A stretch of DNA of 46,884 nt from Alphaproteobacteria bacterium (GTDB taxonomy: Bacteria > Pseudomonadota > Alphaproteobacteria > Micavibrionales > UBA2020), in the NCBI GenBank assembly GCA_030682495.1, contig JAUXOC010000006.1, positions 1-46,884 on the forward strand, given 5' to 3'. Shown one piece after another: positions 15,279-24,319 of the stretch (its first letter is position 1; every line of letters begins with the position of its first letter). The position numbers and the translations under genes are program-made. The notes below the pieces were generated by a model that searched no databases, had not been told where the DNA came from, and was given only the letters and a program-made list of their open reading frames with translations.

Positions 15279-17567
15279 TCAGGGCGAAGACGGCTTTGGT
15301 GGTGCGGGTGGTTTTTTGTCTTGCGCTGCGGGTTTTTCGGTCTTCTCCGCTTCCTCGCGGATCGCAGAGGGCAACAGCATCTCGAAAAGATAGCCCTGTT
15401 CGGCCTGCATGACAATATCTACCGGCGTTTCGCCGCTTTTATTGGCAATCAGGCTTTTTGCGCCGCGTTCCGTCAGCAGTGTTGTCATCGAAAAATGCTG
15501 ATTGCGCACGGAAATATGCAGCGGTGTGTCGCCATCGGCATTGGCGCGGTCAATCTCTGCGCCGCAGTCCAGAAGTTTTTCAGCAACGATATTCGAATCG
15601 ACCCGTGCGGCAATATGCAGCGGGGTATTGCCGTCCTTGTCACACAGCATATCGGGCTGGAGACCGCGCGTGCGCAGCGCCTCGGCCAGCGTCAGGGCGA
15701 TATCGCGGTGATCGGCGATCAGCGCGGCGTGCAGGGCAGTCAGCCCTTCCGCGCCCTGCGCCGTGATATCGGCACCGGCGGCGATCAGCTTTTCGACCGA
15801 TTTTATAAATCCGGTGCGCACGGCATGGATCAGCGGTGTGTCGCCATTTTGCGACAGCACGTCCAGATCGGCCTTTGCGCCCAGCGTGGCGACATAGGCG
15901 TCAATCACGTCATCGCTGCGGGTGTCCATCGCGCGGTGTAGCGGGGTCAGTCCGTCGTTGTCCACGGCGGTCAGATCGGCCCCGCGTTCGATCAGCATTT
16001 TGACAACGGCGGTTTTTTCGCGCGCGCAGGCATGGTGCAGCGGCGTCCATCCGTCTTTGTCACGGGCATTGATATCGATGTCGGTGACGTTCAGCAAAAA
16101 GGTGCAGAAATCCGTCTGCCCGCCGCGCGCGGCCAGATGCAGGGCGCTGCGCTTTTCGGCGTCGGTCTTGAGGATATTTGCACCGCGCGTCAGCAGCAGG
16201 TCGGCGATTTCAAGGTTGCCGTTTTCAGCGGCCATCAAAAGCGGTGTCATCGCCTGTGCGCTGCGGTCGGCCACATCCACCGGCGCGCCTTTTTTTAACA
16301 GCAGCTTTACCGATTGCACATGTCCGGCTTCGGTGGCGACGTGCAGCGGGGCGCGCTGTACCAGCGGCGACGGCGAAATACCGGGGTCAGCACCGGCGCG
16401 CAGTAGCGCGTCGATCAGCTCCGGCATGTCTTCGTTGCGGTAACTGTAATTGTCGATCAGCTCGTCAATCGGACGCTGGCCATAGCCGTTCAGCCCGTTT
16501 GGCGCGGCGCCCAGCTGCAGCAGGCACAAAACCTGTTCGCGGCGCGTGTAATCACAGGCGCGGTGCAGTGCGGTCTGGTCGTTCGCGTCAACCGCATTGA
16601 TATTCGCCCCGGCGCTGACAATCAGGCCGAGGATTTCGCGGTAATTTTTTTCGTTCACCCAGTGAATCATCGGTGATTTGTTGCTGGTCGATAAAATATC
16701 GCGCCCCGCATCCGCACCCAGCGCGATCAGCTTGCGCACCGCATCGACCTGCCCGCCCTCCACAGCGATAAACAGGCTGTGGCGGTTCTGGTTGTCGGTC
16801 TTGTTCAGATCCGCCCCGTGCGCCGCAAGGCGTTCGATCACTTCGGTGTGGTTTTTCGACGCAGCAACCATCACGGGGGTAAATCCGGTCTGATAGGCGG
16901 CGTGCTGGTTGATGCCGACGCGCACTTCGGGCAGCGTCAGCAGAAAATCCAGCGCGGGCAGGTGGCCGCGTTCGGCGGCGATATGCAGCGGGGTCACGAT
17001 GTCGTTGTCGCGCTGCACGGGGTTCGCGCCCAGGCTGACCAGTTTGCGCATCGCATCCAGATGGTCATGGGCGGTGGCCAGATGCAGCGGCGTTTTGCCG
17101 TCGCTGTCGCGCGCATTGAGGTCAAGGCCTTGCAAAACCAGCGTCTCGATCAAATCGGCGCGGCCCTGTTCGGCCGCGCGGTGCAGCGGCGTGCGGCGGG
17201 TCTTCAGTGCAGGCTCGAAAGGCGCGCCATAGCTGGCAAGGATATCCAGAAAGATCGCATCCGCACCCTTTTCAATCGCCCAGTCGGCGATGCTGCGGCC
17301 TTGCTGGTCGCGGTGGTCGATTTTGGCACCGCGGGCGGTCAAAAGCTCCAGCATATTCTGGTGGCCCTGTGCGGCGGCTTCAAACAGCGGCGTCTGGCCT
17401 TGTTTGTCGGTCTGGTTGATATTCGCGCCGATACGCAAAAGGCGATGCACGGCAATCTCGTCGTTTTTTTCAACGGCCAGATGCAGCGCGGTGCGGCCGC
17501 GGTCATCCAGCGGGGCGTTGACGCCTTGCGGCGGTTTTTGCGACGAGCGGTTGAAAGCAGGATGCAT
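15279..17567 (-). CDS. Large ankyrin-repeat protein, about 20 repeats
   Basis: A 762-residue protein made almost entirely of ankyrin repeats from about residue 20 to 715. There are long runs of close-to-consensus units (for example DGKTPLHLATAHDHLDAMRKLVSLGANP and DGWTPLHHACAREKTAVVKMLIERGADL). One irregular unit near residue 365 (DELIDNYSYRNEDMPELIDALL) carries an insert. There is no signal peptide or membrane span. The last 35 residues are a Lys/Pro-rich tail (AQDKKPPAPPKPSSP). The start has GAGG about 10 bases upstream and lies 29 bases after the preceding ankyrin gene, so both are probably one operon. The function is protein binding; export by the adjacent secretion system is an inference. 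Confidence 0.9.
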   Translation of the reverse strand: MHPAFNRSSQKPPQGVNAPLDDRGRTALHLAVEKNDEIAVHRLLRIGANINQTDKQGQTPLFEAAAQGHQNMLELLTARGAKIDHRDQQGRSIADWAIEKGADAIFLDILASYGAPFEPALKTRRTPLHRAAEQGRADLIETLVLQGLDLNARDSDGKTPLHLATAHDHLDAMRKLVSLGANPVQRDNDIVTPLHIAAERGHLPALDFLLTLPEVRVGINQHAAYQTGFTPVMVAASKNHTEVIERLAAHGADLNKTDNQNRHSLFIAVEGGQVDAVRKLIALGADAGRDILSTSNKSPMIHWVNEKNYREILGLIVSAGANINAVDANDQTALHRACDYTRREQVLCLLQLGAAPNGLNGYGQRPIDELIDNYSYRNEDMPELIDALLRAGADPGISPSPLVQRAPLHVATEAGHVQSVKLLLKKGAPVDVADRSAQAMTPLLMAAENGNLEIADLLLTRGANILKTDAEKRSALHLAARGGQTDFCTFLLNVTDIDINARDKDGWTPLHHACAREKTAVVKMLIERGADLTAVDNDGLTPLHRAMDTRSDDVIDAYVATLGAKADLDVLSQNGDTPLIHAVRTGFIKSVEKLIAAGADITAQGAEGLTALHAALIADHRDIALTLAEALRTRGLQPDMLCDKDGNTPLHIAARVDSNIVAEKLLDCGAEIDRANADGDTPLHISVRNQHFSMTTLLTERGAKSLIANKSGETPVDIVMQAEQGYLFEMLLPSAIREEAEKTEKPAAQDKKPPAPPKPSSP

Positions 17568-17596
17568 TCTTTTATACCTCGGTCATAAGCACAACA

Positions 17597-18805
17597 TCAG
17601 GGGGCAGGCGGGCGGTGCGTTGGCGGTGCAGGCACGGGCGGCGCTGCGACAGATGCAGCACGGGCGGCGCGTTCGCGTTCAATACGCGCCGCGCCATCGG
17701 CCAGACGCAGGCGGTCCACAATCGGATCTTCGCTGCCCAGAACGCTATGCGCCAGTTGCAGCGGCGTATATCCAAACCCGTCAACACAAAGCGGGTCGGC
17801 GTCTTTTTGCAGCATCAGGTTAATCATCTCCAGCCGCTTGTGACGTACGGCCAGATGCAGCGCGGTTTCCACCGGCGCGCCATGTTCGTCCAGACGGCAG
17901 GTATCGGCTTTCGCACCGGCGGCCAGTGCTTTTTCAACGGCGGCAATGTTTGCATTGTCGCGCACAAGGATGTCAATCGCGCGCAGTCCGTCCGGCAGGG
18001 GAGTGTGAATATCCGCACCATGGGTCAGCAGCAGTTCGGTCATGGTGTCGTTGTCGGTTTTCAGCGCCTGCAGCAGCGGCGTCATGGCATTGCCGGTGCT
18101 GATGCGGCTGGGGTCTGCGCCTGCTTTCAGCAAGGCTTCGGCCGCAGGCAGATTTTTCTGGCGCACAGCGACAAAAAGCGGGTGTGTGCTTTCGCCTTCC
18201 GCGCCATTGGGGTCTGCACCGCCTGCCAGCAGCGCGCGCACCAACGGCACGCATTTGCTGTCGCCGGAAATGGCAAAATAAAGCGGCGAGAGTTTATTGG
18301 CGGGGTTCACCGCATTGGGGTTTGCGCCTGCTTCAAGGATACGCTCCAGTGCGGAGAGCATGCCCATCGAGGCATAACGCGCTACCAGCGGCAGGCCGTG
18401 GTTGTCGCGCGCATCGGCCGCCGCGCCGTGATCCAGCAGCAGGCAGGCCAGCGTTTCTTCTTCGGGGCGCTGCGTCGTCCCTGCGTGGCGCAGCACGGCC
18501 AGCAGCGAGCGTCCGGTCATATCTTCGTAGCGCGCAACATCCGCGCCATGTTGCAGCAGCAGGCGCGCCATGCGCACATCGTAATTGCCAAGGGAGAGGG
18601 TCAGCGCCGTATCGCGCACATCGTTCATCTCGTTGACGTTCACGCCTGCACGAATCAGCGCGCGCGCATCGTCATGTTTGCTGTCTTTGGCGGCTTTCAG
18701 CAGCGCGCCCAGTTCGATGGCCACAGGTGCTGTCTCCGCCGCTTTTGGCGCGGTGACATCTTGGGCGTTGTCGTTAAAGCTGTCGGAAACGTTTTTCGGC
18801 TCCAT
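17597..18805 (-). CDS. Ankyrin-repeat protein
   Basis: A 402-residue protein. The first 25 residues are polar. About ten ankyrin repeats follow (residues 27-360), for instance DNHGLPLVARYASMGMLSALERILEAGANPN and GNAMTPLLQALKTDNDTMTELLLTHGADI. The tail is Ala/Pro-rich and ends PPVPAPPTHRPPAP. The ATG at 18805 has AGGAC 6 bases upstream. It is the first gene of a minus-strand run with the 762-residue ankyrin gene. It contains no catalytic domain. Confidence 0.88.
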   Translation of the reverse strand: MEPKNVSDSFNDNAQDVTAPKAAETAPVAIELGALLKAAKDSKHDDARALIRAGVNVNEMNDVRDTALTLSLGNYDVRMARLLLQHGADVARYEDMTGRSLLAVLRHAGTTQRPEEETLACLLLDHGAAADARDNHGLPLVARYASMGMLSALERILEAGANPNAVNPANKLSPLYFAISGDSKCVPLVRALLAGGADPNGAEGESTHPLFVAVRQKNLPAAEALLKAGADPSRISTGNAMTPLLQALKTDNDTMTELLLTHGADIHTPLPDGLRAIDILVRDNANIAAVEKALAAGAKADTCRLDEHGAPVETALHLAVRHKRLEMINLMLQKDADPLCVDGFGYTPLQLAHSVLGSEDPIVDRLRLADGAARIERERAARAASVAAPPVPAPPTHRPPAP

Positions 18806-19109
18806 GGGCGTCCTGTTTTATTCCAGCGCGCAGCGGCGGTGCTTGTGGCGGCCGTCCGGCGGATTGATAAAAGATGTCCAGATCGTTCAGATTCTTGACA
18901 TATTGTTATCATCAGGTCAATGCTTCAGATCCTTACAAAGCCGCGTTTTTGCTGATGTTGCAGCGCATTTTCCGCGCGCGCAAACAGATCGCAAGAATGC
19001 TACAGGATTATGAAACAAAAAGGCGGCGGGAAGGTTTGATGATGCCGGCGGAGCTTGATTTTTACTACGCCGGAGGCGTTGGACTTTTACTGCGCCGGCG
19101 GCGCTTGTC
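18806..19109. other. Gap between two ankyrin genes
   Basis: A 304-base gap. A weak palindrome (TTGAC....GTCAA near 18894-18919) may mark a control site upstream of the gene at 18805. The right part holds a hairpin-unit array. A plus-strand frame (18955 onward) with protein-like composition is open through the gap, but it has no binding site and runs into the antisense of the next gene, so it is not called. Confidence 0.4.
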
Positions 19110-19128
19110 TTATTGCGCCGGCGGCGCG
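19055..19128. repeat. Three hairpin units at the end of an ankyrin gene
   Basis: Three units of about 24-25 bases with cores ACGCCGGAGGCGT, GCGCCGGCGGCGC and GCGCCGGCGGCGC, separated by AT-rich linkers. The outermost pair of the stem changes from A-T to G-C on both arms. The third unit overlaps the last codons (PPAQ) of the ankyrin gene. It may serve as a multi-hairpin transcript end. Confidence 0.7.
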
Positions 19129-19610
19129 TTGCGGCGTCTGACGTTCAGCGGCTTGGAGACCACAATGTCGTGATCGGTGACGGGGCTGTAATCGGGCGGG
19201 TTTTTTTCAAGGGCGGCCAGCCATGCGCCGCGCAGCACGTCTTTCAAACGGTTTTCTTTTTTGACCAGCGAAAAGGCTGTGTCGCCGCCGCGGTTTCTGA
19301 TGGTGACATCCGCGCCGTGCACAATCAGCAGCGAGGACATATCCACGCTATCGTTCTGGCGCGCGGCGATGTGCAGGGGGGTTTCAAGGTTGCGGTCCTG
19401 CGCGTTCATATCAGCGCCCAGTTCGGCCAGAATATCGATGGTGCGGTTGAACCCGCGTTCGGCGGCGATATGTACGGCGGTGCGGCCTTTGTCGTCGCGG
19501 GACTCGAGCGAGGCGCCTTCTTCAAAATAATGCCGGACGCCTTCGAAATCGCCATCGCGCGCCGCTTTCAAGAAAGCGGAATGTACGGAAGAAGGCTGTT
19601 TTCGGGCCAT
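19110..19610 (-). CDS. Short ankyrin-repeat protein with NVRRR tail
   Basis: A 166-residue protein with four to five ankyrin repeats (residues 7-115), such as DDKGRTAVHIAAERGFNRTIDILAELGADMNAQD and NLETPLHIAARQNDSVDMSSLLIVHGADV. The C-terminus after the repeats reads DHDIVVSKPLNVRRRNAPPAQ. KP-[IL]-NVRRR is shared with the ankyrin protein at 13019-13795. The ATG at 19610 has AAGGA about 9 bases upstream. It stands about 100 bases after the stop of the 592-residue ankyrin gene on the same strand, so it may have its own promoter. Confidence 0.85.
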   Translation of the reverse strand: MARKQPSSVHSAFLKAARDGDFEGVRHYFEEGASLESRDDKGRTAVHIAAERGFNRTIDILAELGADMNAQDRNLETPLHIAARQNDSVDMSSLLIVHGADVTIRNRGGDTAFSLVKKENRLKDVLRGAWLAALEKNPPDYSPVTDHDIVVSKPLNVRRRNAPPAQ

Positions 19611-19712
19611 CGGCGGTGTCCTTTTGCGCGCATCCGGTAGATGGGCTCCAATCCTATAGCCCTTACCAGATTATGTCTATGAAAAATTTGGTCTTTTAGT
19701 AAAAACAAAGGC

Positions 19713-21491
19713 TTAGTAATATCCCCCCCAAGGCGGCCGCGGCGGTTTGGGCGTATAGGGTTTTGGCGATTTTTTCAGCTGGTGCTGGCGGAACAGCTCC
19801 ACAATCACTGTTTTGCGCTGGCTATGCGCCATGTCATAGGCATTGCTGCCATAGTTGTCCTCGGCCAGCGGGTCGGCGCCTTTTTCCAGCAGCTTGCGCA
19901 CCAGATCGGCGTTCACATAGCCGCCCTGCATCAGGTTCATCAGCGGCGTGCGCCCCATGTTGTCGGTGGCATTGGCATTCGCGCCTTTTTCCAAAAGCTT
20001 TTGCGCTTCACGCTCCAGCCCCAGATTGCAGGCGATGTGCAGCGGCGTCAGTTTGGAATAACTGCCCGATGCATTCACATCCGCGCCTTTGTCGATCAGC
20101 AGGTTGACCAGCGCGGGCTGGCGCAATTGCAGCGCGGCGTGCAGCGGGGTGAATCCCTGCGCATCGCTGACCTTGGGGTCGGCGCCGCGTTTGAGCAGCA
20201 CTTCGGCCAGCGCAACGTTGCGTTCCTGCACCGCGCTCGTCAGGACACTGCGGCCCCAGGCGCTGGTGGCATTCACATCCGCGCCGCCGTCGATCATCGC
20301 CTCGACCTGTTTTGCGGGGATGGTGTTTGTGCAGTAATGCAAAACGTTCTGCCCGTGTTTATCAGTGACAGCGGTATTCGCACCGCTTTCCAGCAGCAGC
20401 GATACCAGCGCGGCATCACCGCGGCCGGCAGCGGCCATCAAGGGCGTTTGTCCGTCGTCGTTTCCGGTATTGACGTCTGCGCCCGCATCCATCAGATGCT
20501 GCAAAATCCGCTCGCTGCGTTTTTGTTGTATCGCCAGTACCAGCGGCGGGGTTTTGACATTGGCAGCGCGGCGGCTGACATTCGCGCCGCTGTCGATCAG
20601 CAGTTTGACCATCTTGGGGTTATTGCCCATGACGGCTTCGTGCAGCGGTGTCATGCCGGTGCGGTCGGGCAGGTTGACGTCTGCGCCCGATTCAATCATG
20701 GCGCGCACCAGTTTTTCGCTGCCCGCTTTGATGGCGGCATGCAGCGGCGTCTGGCCGTCCAGATTAACGGCATTCACCATCTGGGCGGCTTCGGTGCGCA
20801 GCAAAAACAGCGCGACTTCGGGGTCGGCACGGCGCGCGGCCAGATGCAGCGCGGTATCGCCCTGCTGGTTGGCGCTGAACACGGCGACGCGTTCAAACAG
20901 AATTGTCTGTACAACATCGACGCCGTTGCTTTCGGCGGCCAGATGCAGGGGCTGCGCATAGGCTTTGTCGGGCGCGTTGGGGTTTTTGGTTTCTTTCAAA
21001 AGGCGGCGCACAACGGTATTCGATGCGCTGGCGGCGGCGTGGTGCAGCGGCAGACGTCCGGTATTGTCGGGGATATCCGCGCTCGCGCCGATACGGAACA
21101 AGGCCGCCAGCGCGCGCGGCGTCTGCGGCGCATCCAGGGCATCGTGCAGCGGTGTGCGCAGATTTTTATCGCGCGGGTTTGATTGCGCGCCGTATCCGGA
21201 CAAAAGCGCAATCATTTCCGTTTGGCCAAGCCGCGCGGCGTAATGCAGCGGCGCTTTGCCTTCTTTGGTGGTTTTGTTGGGACTGGCGCCGGCTTCCAAA
21301 AGACGCTGCGCACCTTCCAGATCGCCCGACAAAATCGCATCAATCAGCCGCGTGCGGCCGGTGACAGGGTCGGTGACCTTATCCGGTTCCTTGACGTAGC
21401 GTCCGTTAAAGGCGGCGGCGGGACGCTTCGCCTCGCGCGGCTGCCGTTTGCGGGCGGGCGTTTGATCGTTGCTCGGTTTTCTTTTTTTCAC
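19713..21491 (-). CDS. Ankyrin-repeat protein with basic N-terminus
   Basis: A 592-residue protein starting at GTG (21491), with AAGGA 8 bases upstream. The first 30 residues are very basic (KKRKPSNDQTPARKRQPREAKRP) and could bind nucleic acid or act as a targeting signal. About sixteen ankyrin repeats cover residues 40-565 and are close to consensus (for example RTGMTPLHEAVMGNNPKMVKLLIDSGANV). The tail reads KKSPKPYTPKPPRPPWGGYY, Pro/Lys-rich with an aromatic end. It lies 66 bases downstream of the 362-residue ankyrin gene. Confidence 0.9.
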   Translation of the reverse strand: MKKRKPSNDQTPARKRQPREAKRPAAAFNGRYVKEPDKVTDPVTGRTRLIDAILSGDLEGAQRLLEAGASPNKTTKEGKAPLHYAARLGQTEMIALLSGYGAQSNPRDKNLRTPLHDALDAPQTPRALAALFRIGASADIPDNTGRLPLHHAAASASNTVVRRLLKETKNPNAPDKAYAQPLHLAAESNGVDVVQTILFERVAVFSANQQGDTALHLAARRADPEVALFLLRTEAAQMVNAVNLDGQTPLHAAIKAGSEKLVRAMIESGADVNLPDRTGMTPLHEAVMGNNPKMVKLLIDSGANVSRRAANVKTPPLVLAIQQKRSERILQHLMDAGADVNTGNDDGQTPLMAAAGRGDAALVSLLLESGANTAVTDKHGQNVLHYCTNTIPAKQVEAMIDGGADVNATSAWGRSVLTSAVQERNVALAEVLLKRGADPKVSDAQGFTPLHAALQLRQPALVNLLIDKGADVNASGSYSKLTPLHIACNLGLEREAQKLLEKGANANATDNMGRTPLMNLMQGGYVNADLVRKLLEKGADPLAEDNYGSNAYDMAHSQRKTVIVELFRQHQLKKSPKPYTPKPPRPPWGGYY

Positions 21492-21557
21492 GTCGTCGTC
21501 CTTACACTTGTACAGGCACCCTCTATCGACCGCCGCCGTGAATTTTTCATTTTGTGC

Positions 21558-22646
21558 TTACGGGCCTTTTCTGCGTTTTTGCTCGCGGTACTGTTTTTCA
21601 AACATTTGCGCGGTGGCTTTTTGTTCGGCTTCGATCAGCATTGTTTTGGGCTGCGGCGCGGAAAAACCCATCATCGGGTCATACTGGCTGCGGTTGCTGG
21701 ACGGGTTGTCCTGCGCGATTTTGGCGGCGGTGCGGTTGAACTTGTCGGTCAACAGCACATCGGCTTTGAATTTAAGCAGCACGGCGGCGCAGTCGGCATG
21801 GCCTTTGCGCGCGGCGGTCATCAGCGCGGTTTCGCCGTTTTCCTGCTCGTTGCGCACATCGGGCTTTGCGCCGGCCGCCAGAAGTTTTTCGGCGGCGCGC
21901 GTCGATCCGGATTCGACCGCAAACATCAGCGGCGTGCGTCCCTTGGCGTCGCGCACTTCCAGATCCGCGCCCTGCGCGATCAGCGTATCAAGCACTTCAA
22001 GGCGGTGCATATTGCCCACGGCAATGTGCAGCACGGTCTGTCCCTGTGTGCCGCGGGCATTGATGTCTGCCCCTGCGCGCAAAAGCGCCAGCACAACGCG
22101 CGGCGCATCGTTATTGGCGGCCTGCATCAGCGGGGTGAAGCCGGTCACGGGTGCCGAGCTGTTCAGATCAGCGCCTGCCGCCACCAAAAGCGGAATCAGA
22201 TCATATTGATATTTCTGTACGGCCAGCACCAGCGCGGGGTTTTTTTCAACTTCGCCGCGCGTATCAAGGCCGGGGGCGTTGATATGCGCCGCACCGCCGC
22301 CATCCAGTACAGCGGCCAATACGTCGGCGCGTCCGCGCAAAACCGCGGCGGTGACGGCGTTATAGGTTTTGCCGCCGGTGTCATAGGCTGCGGGGGCGCT
22401 GCGGCTCAAAAGCGCGCTGACGGTTTCGGCATTGCCGTATTCAACCGCATAGCGCAGCGGGGAATAGCCGTCGTTGTTGACCGGACTGACATCGGCGCCA
22501 TAGGTATCGATCGCGGCCAGCACCTTTTGCACCGGCGCATTGCCACGGCATAGCGCGTGCAGATACCGGTTGCCCGCATGGTCAACCGGTTGGTTGACAG
22601 TGGCGGCGCGCGGCGGATCCAGACGGTCAAGGCTCGGCGGCTGCAA
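21558..22646 (-). CDS. Ankyrin-repeat protein, TTG start
   Basis: A 362-residue protein. The only in-frame start after the upstream stop is TTG at 22646; no ATG or GTG is available before the repeats. The true start is therefore uncertain, or the N-terminus has suffered a frameshift. About nine ankyrin repeats follow (residues 25-310), for example AKGRTPLMFAVESGSTRAAEKLLAAGAKPDVRN. The C-terminus leaves the repeat pattern: residues 315-362 form a charged helix ending QYREQKRRKGP. Confidence 0.82.
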   Translation of the reverse strand: MQPPSLDRLDPPRAATVNQPVDHAGNRYLHALCRGNAPVQKVLAAIDTYGADVSPVNNDGYSPLRYAVEYGNAETVSALLSRSAPAAYDTGGKTYNAVTAAVLRGRADVLAAVLDGGGAAHINAPGLDTRGEVEKNPALVLAVQKYQYDLIPLLVAAGADLNSSAPVTGFTPLMQAANNDAPRVVLALLRAGADINARGTQGQTVLHIAVGNMHRLEVLDTLIAQGADLEVRDAKGRTPLMFAVESGSTRAAEKLLAAGAKPDVRNEQENGETALMTAARKGHADCAAVLLKFKADVLLTDKFNRTAAKIAQDNPSSNRSQYDPMMGFSAPQPKTMLIEAEQKATAQMFEKQYREQKRRKGP

Positions 22647-22717
22647 GGTCGGGACTCTTTCTGTATATCGGCTGCATATCGGCGCGGCGGTTTACGAAAA
22701 ACAAGCTCAGGCGAACA

Positions 22718-24319
22718 TTATGGCCGATTACCGTCGCCGTTTGAAGGTGGTTTTTTACCAAAAGGACGCGGCACGATGGTTCCGCGCGGGGTGGTGGCAT
22801 GTTTAAATCCATCGCGCAGCCTGTCGCCGCCCCCGTTTTGGGGATTTTTCGGGTTCTTTGCCCATTCTTCCTGTGCGCGCCGGATCAGACGGTGCGCGGG
22901 TTTGCGTGTCTCTGCACGCAGGTGATGGTCGGCGGTGCGTCCGTGACGGTCTTTGACAAGCGGATTGGCACCGCGCGACAGCAGTGTTTTGACCGCGTTG
23001 TAATTGTTGTTGCGCGCCGCGATGTGCAGCGCGGTCTGGCCGTCGCGGTCTTGCGCGTTGATATCTTTTTCTTTGGGCGGCGGTGGCGGCGGCGGTTTAA
23101 CAGTCTGGGCGGGCGGGTTAAACCGGCCGCGCAGGCGGCCGCCGTGTTTCTGGTTTTTACGCAGCCAGTCTTCCTGCGCTTTTAAAACCAGCCGGTGCGT
23201 ATTGATCTGCGTCGGCGACAGGCACAGGCGGTCGGGCGTGCGCCCGCGCGCATCTGTTATCGTCGGGTCTGCGCCGCGCGCAATCAGGGTTTTGACGACA
23301 TCTCGGCGGTTGTGATACGCGGCGATGTGCAATGCCGTTTGGCGGGTGCGGTCGGGCGCGTTGATATCCGCACCGGCATCGATCAGCAGATGAATGGTTT
23401 CCGCCGTGTAATGGCGCGCGGCGAAATGCAGCGCGGTTTCCAAAAACTGGCTGCGCCGTGCGGCATCCGCGCCCTGATCCAAAAGCAGATGCATCGCTTC
23501 GGGGAAATCGGCCTTGGCGGCGACCATCAGCGGGGTTTCGCCCCAGAGGTTCGTGGCCTTGTCCCCATCCGCGCCGTTTTGCAAGAGCAGGCGGATCATC
23601 GGCAAGGCTTCCGCGCGTGTGCTCCGGTGCAGCAGCAGCCAGTGCAGCGGCGTATGGCCTTCGCTGTCGCGGCAGTTGATGTCGATGCCGTGGCTGATCA
23701 GGCGGCGCACCACCGGCGCATGTCCGGCTTTGAGCGCGAGGCGGAAAGTATCGGCGCGCGTCTTGCCGTGGTCGCAAAAATCATTCATGCGCCCCGCATC
23801 CGGATGCGCAAGGAGAAGCTCGAGCACGGCAAGGCTGTCCCCCTCCGCCGCCATGTGCCAGGCGTTCATGCCGCCTTTGTTTGCGGGCGATGTCAGGGCG
23901 GGGTCGGCGCCGCGGGCCAGTAAAATATGGACAATATCGGCATGTCCGGCGGCAGCGGCGCGGTGCAGCGGCGTATCGCCCGCGCCTGCGTCGGGGCCGT
24001 TCATGCTGCCGCCACCGGCGCGCATATCAACGGCTGCGCCTGCTTTCAGCAGCGTTTGAACGGCGGCGGTCATGCCGCGCTCGGCGGCCAGATGCAGGGG
24101 GGTATTGCCCTGCAGATCGGCGGCGGATATTTTTGCACCCGCGGCGATCAGCGGCGCGGTCAGGTCTTCAAATCCCGCCTCCAGCGCATCGTGCAGCAGG
24201 CTGCGGCCTTTGTCGTCAAACCCGCTGGCGAAAGATGAAAAAACAGGATTGTCGAGCGCGTCCAGAAGCGCGCTTTTGTCCCCCGCGGCGATCAGGCCGC
24301 TGAGGTAATCGCGGCTCAC
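22718..24319 (-). CDS. Ankyrin-repeat protein with duplicated C-terminal module
   Basis: A 533-residue protein from GTG at 24319, overlapping the upstream stop by four bases (GTGA); GGAG lies about 10 bases upstream. About twelve repeats form the main body. After residue 330 a segment is present twice: an ankyrin unit ending in KTL(I/L)(A/S)RGA(D/N)P, then T-DARGRTPDRL or VKDRHGRTADHH, then HRL(V/I)-(K/R)AQE-W-(K/A)KN(Q/P)K followed by NGG or HGG. The two copies flank a Pro/Lys linker (VKPPPPPPPKEKD). The tail ends PRPFGKKPPSNGDGNRP. The duplication suggests tandem growth of the C-terminal binding surface. Confidence 0.88.
   Translation of the reverse strand: MSRDYLSGLIAAGDKSALLDALDNPVFSSFASGFDDKGRSLLHDALEAGFEDLTAPLIAAGAKISAADLQGNTPLHLAAERGMTAAVQTLLKAGAAVDMRAGGGSMNGPDAGAGDTPLHRAAAAGHADIVHILLARGADPALTSPANKGGMNAWHMAAEGDSLAVLELLLAHPDAGRMNDFCDHGKTRADTFRLALKAGHAPVVRRLISHGIDINCRDSEGHTPLHWLLLHRSTRAEALPMIRLLLQNGADGDKATNLWGETPLMVAAKADFPEAMHLLLDQGADAARRSQFLETALHFAARHYTAETIHLLIDAGADINAPDRTRQTALHIAAYHNRRDVVKTLIARGADPTITDARGRTPDRLCLSPTQINTHRLVLKAQEDWLRKNQKHGGRLRGRFNPPAQTVKPPPPPPPKEKDINAQDRDGQTALHIAARNNNYNAVKTLLSRGANPLVKDRHGRTADHHLRAETRKPAHRLIRRAQEEWAKNPKNPQNGGGDRLRDGFKHATTPRGTIVPRPFGKKPPSNGDGNRP

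Noticed and set aside
18955-19173. Plus-strand frame in the gap between two ankyrin genes
   Set aside because: Its composition is protein-like at first, but it has no ribosome binding site, crosses a hairpin array and continues into the antisense of the next ankyrin gene.
19782-24238. Long plus-strand open frames opposite the ankyrin genes
   Set aside because: They are shadows with Arg/His/Gln-rich products. The minus-strand frames encode regular ankyrin repeats.
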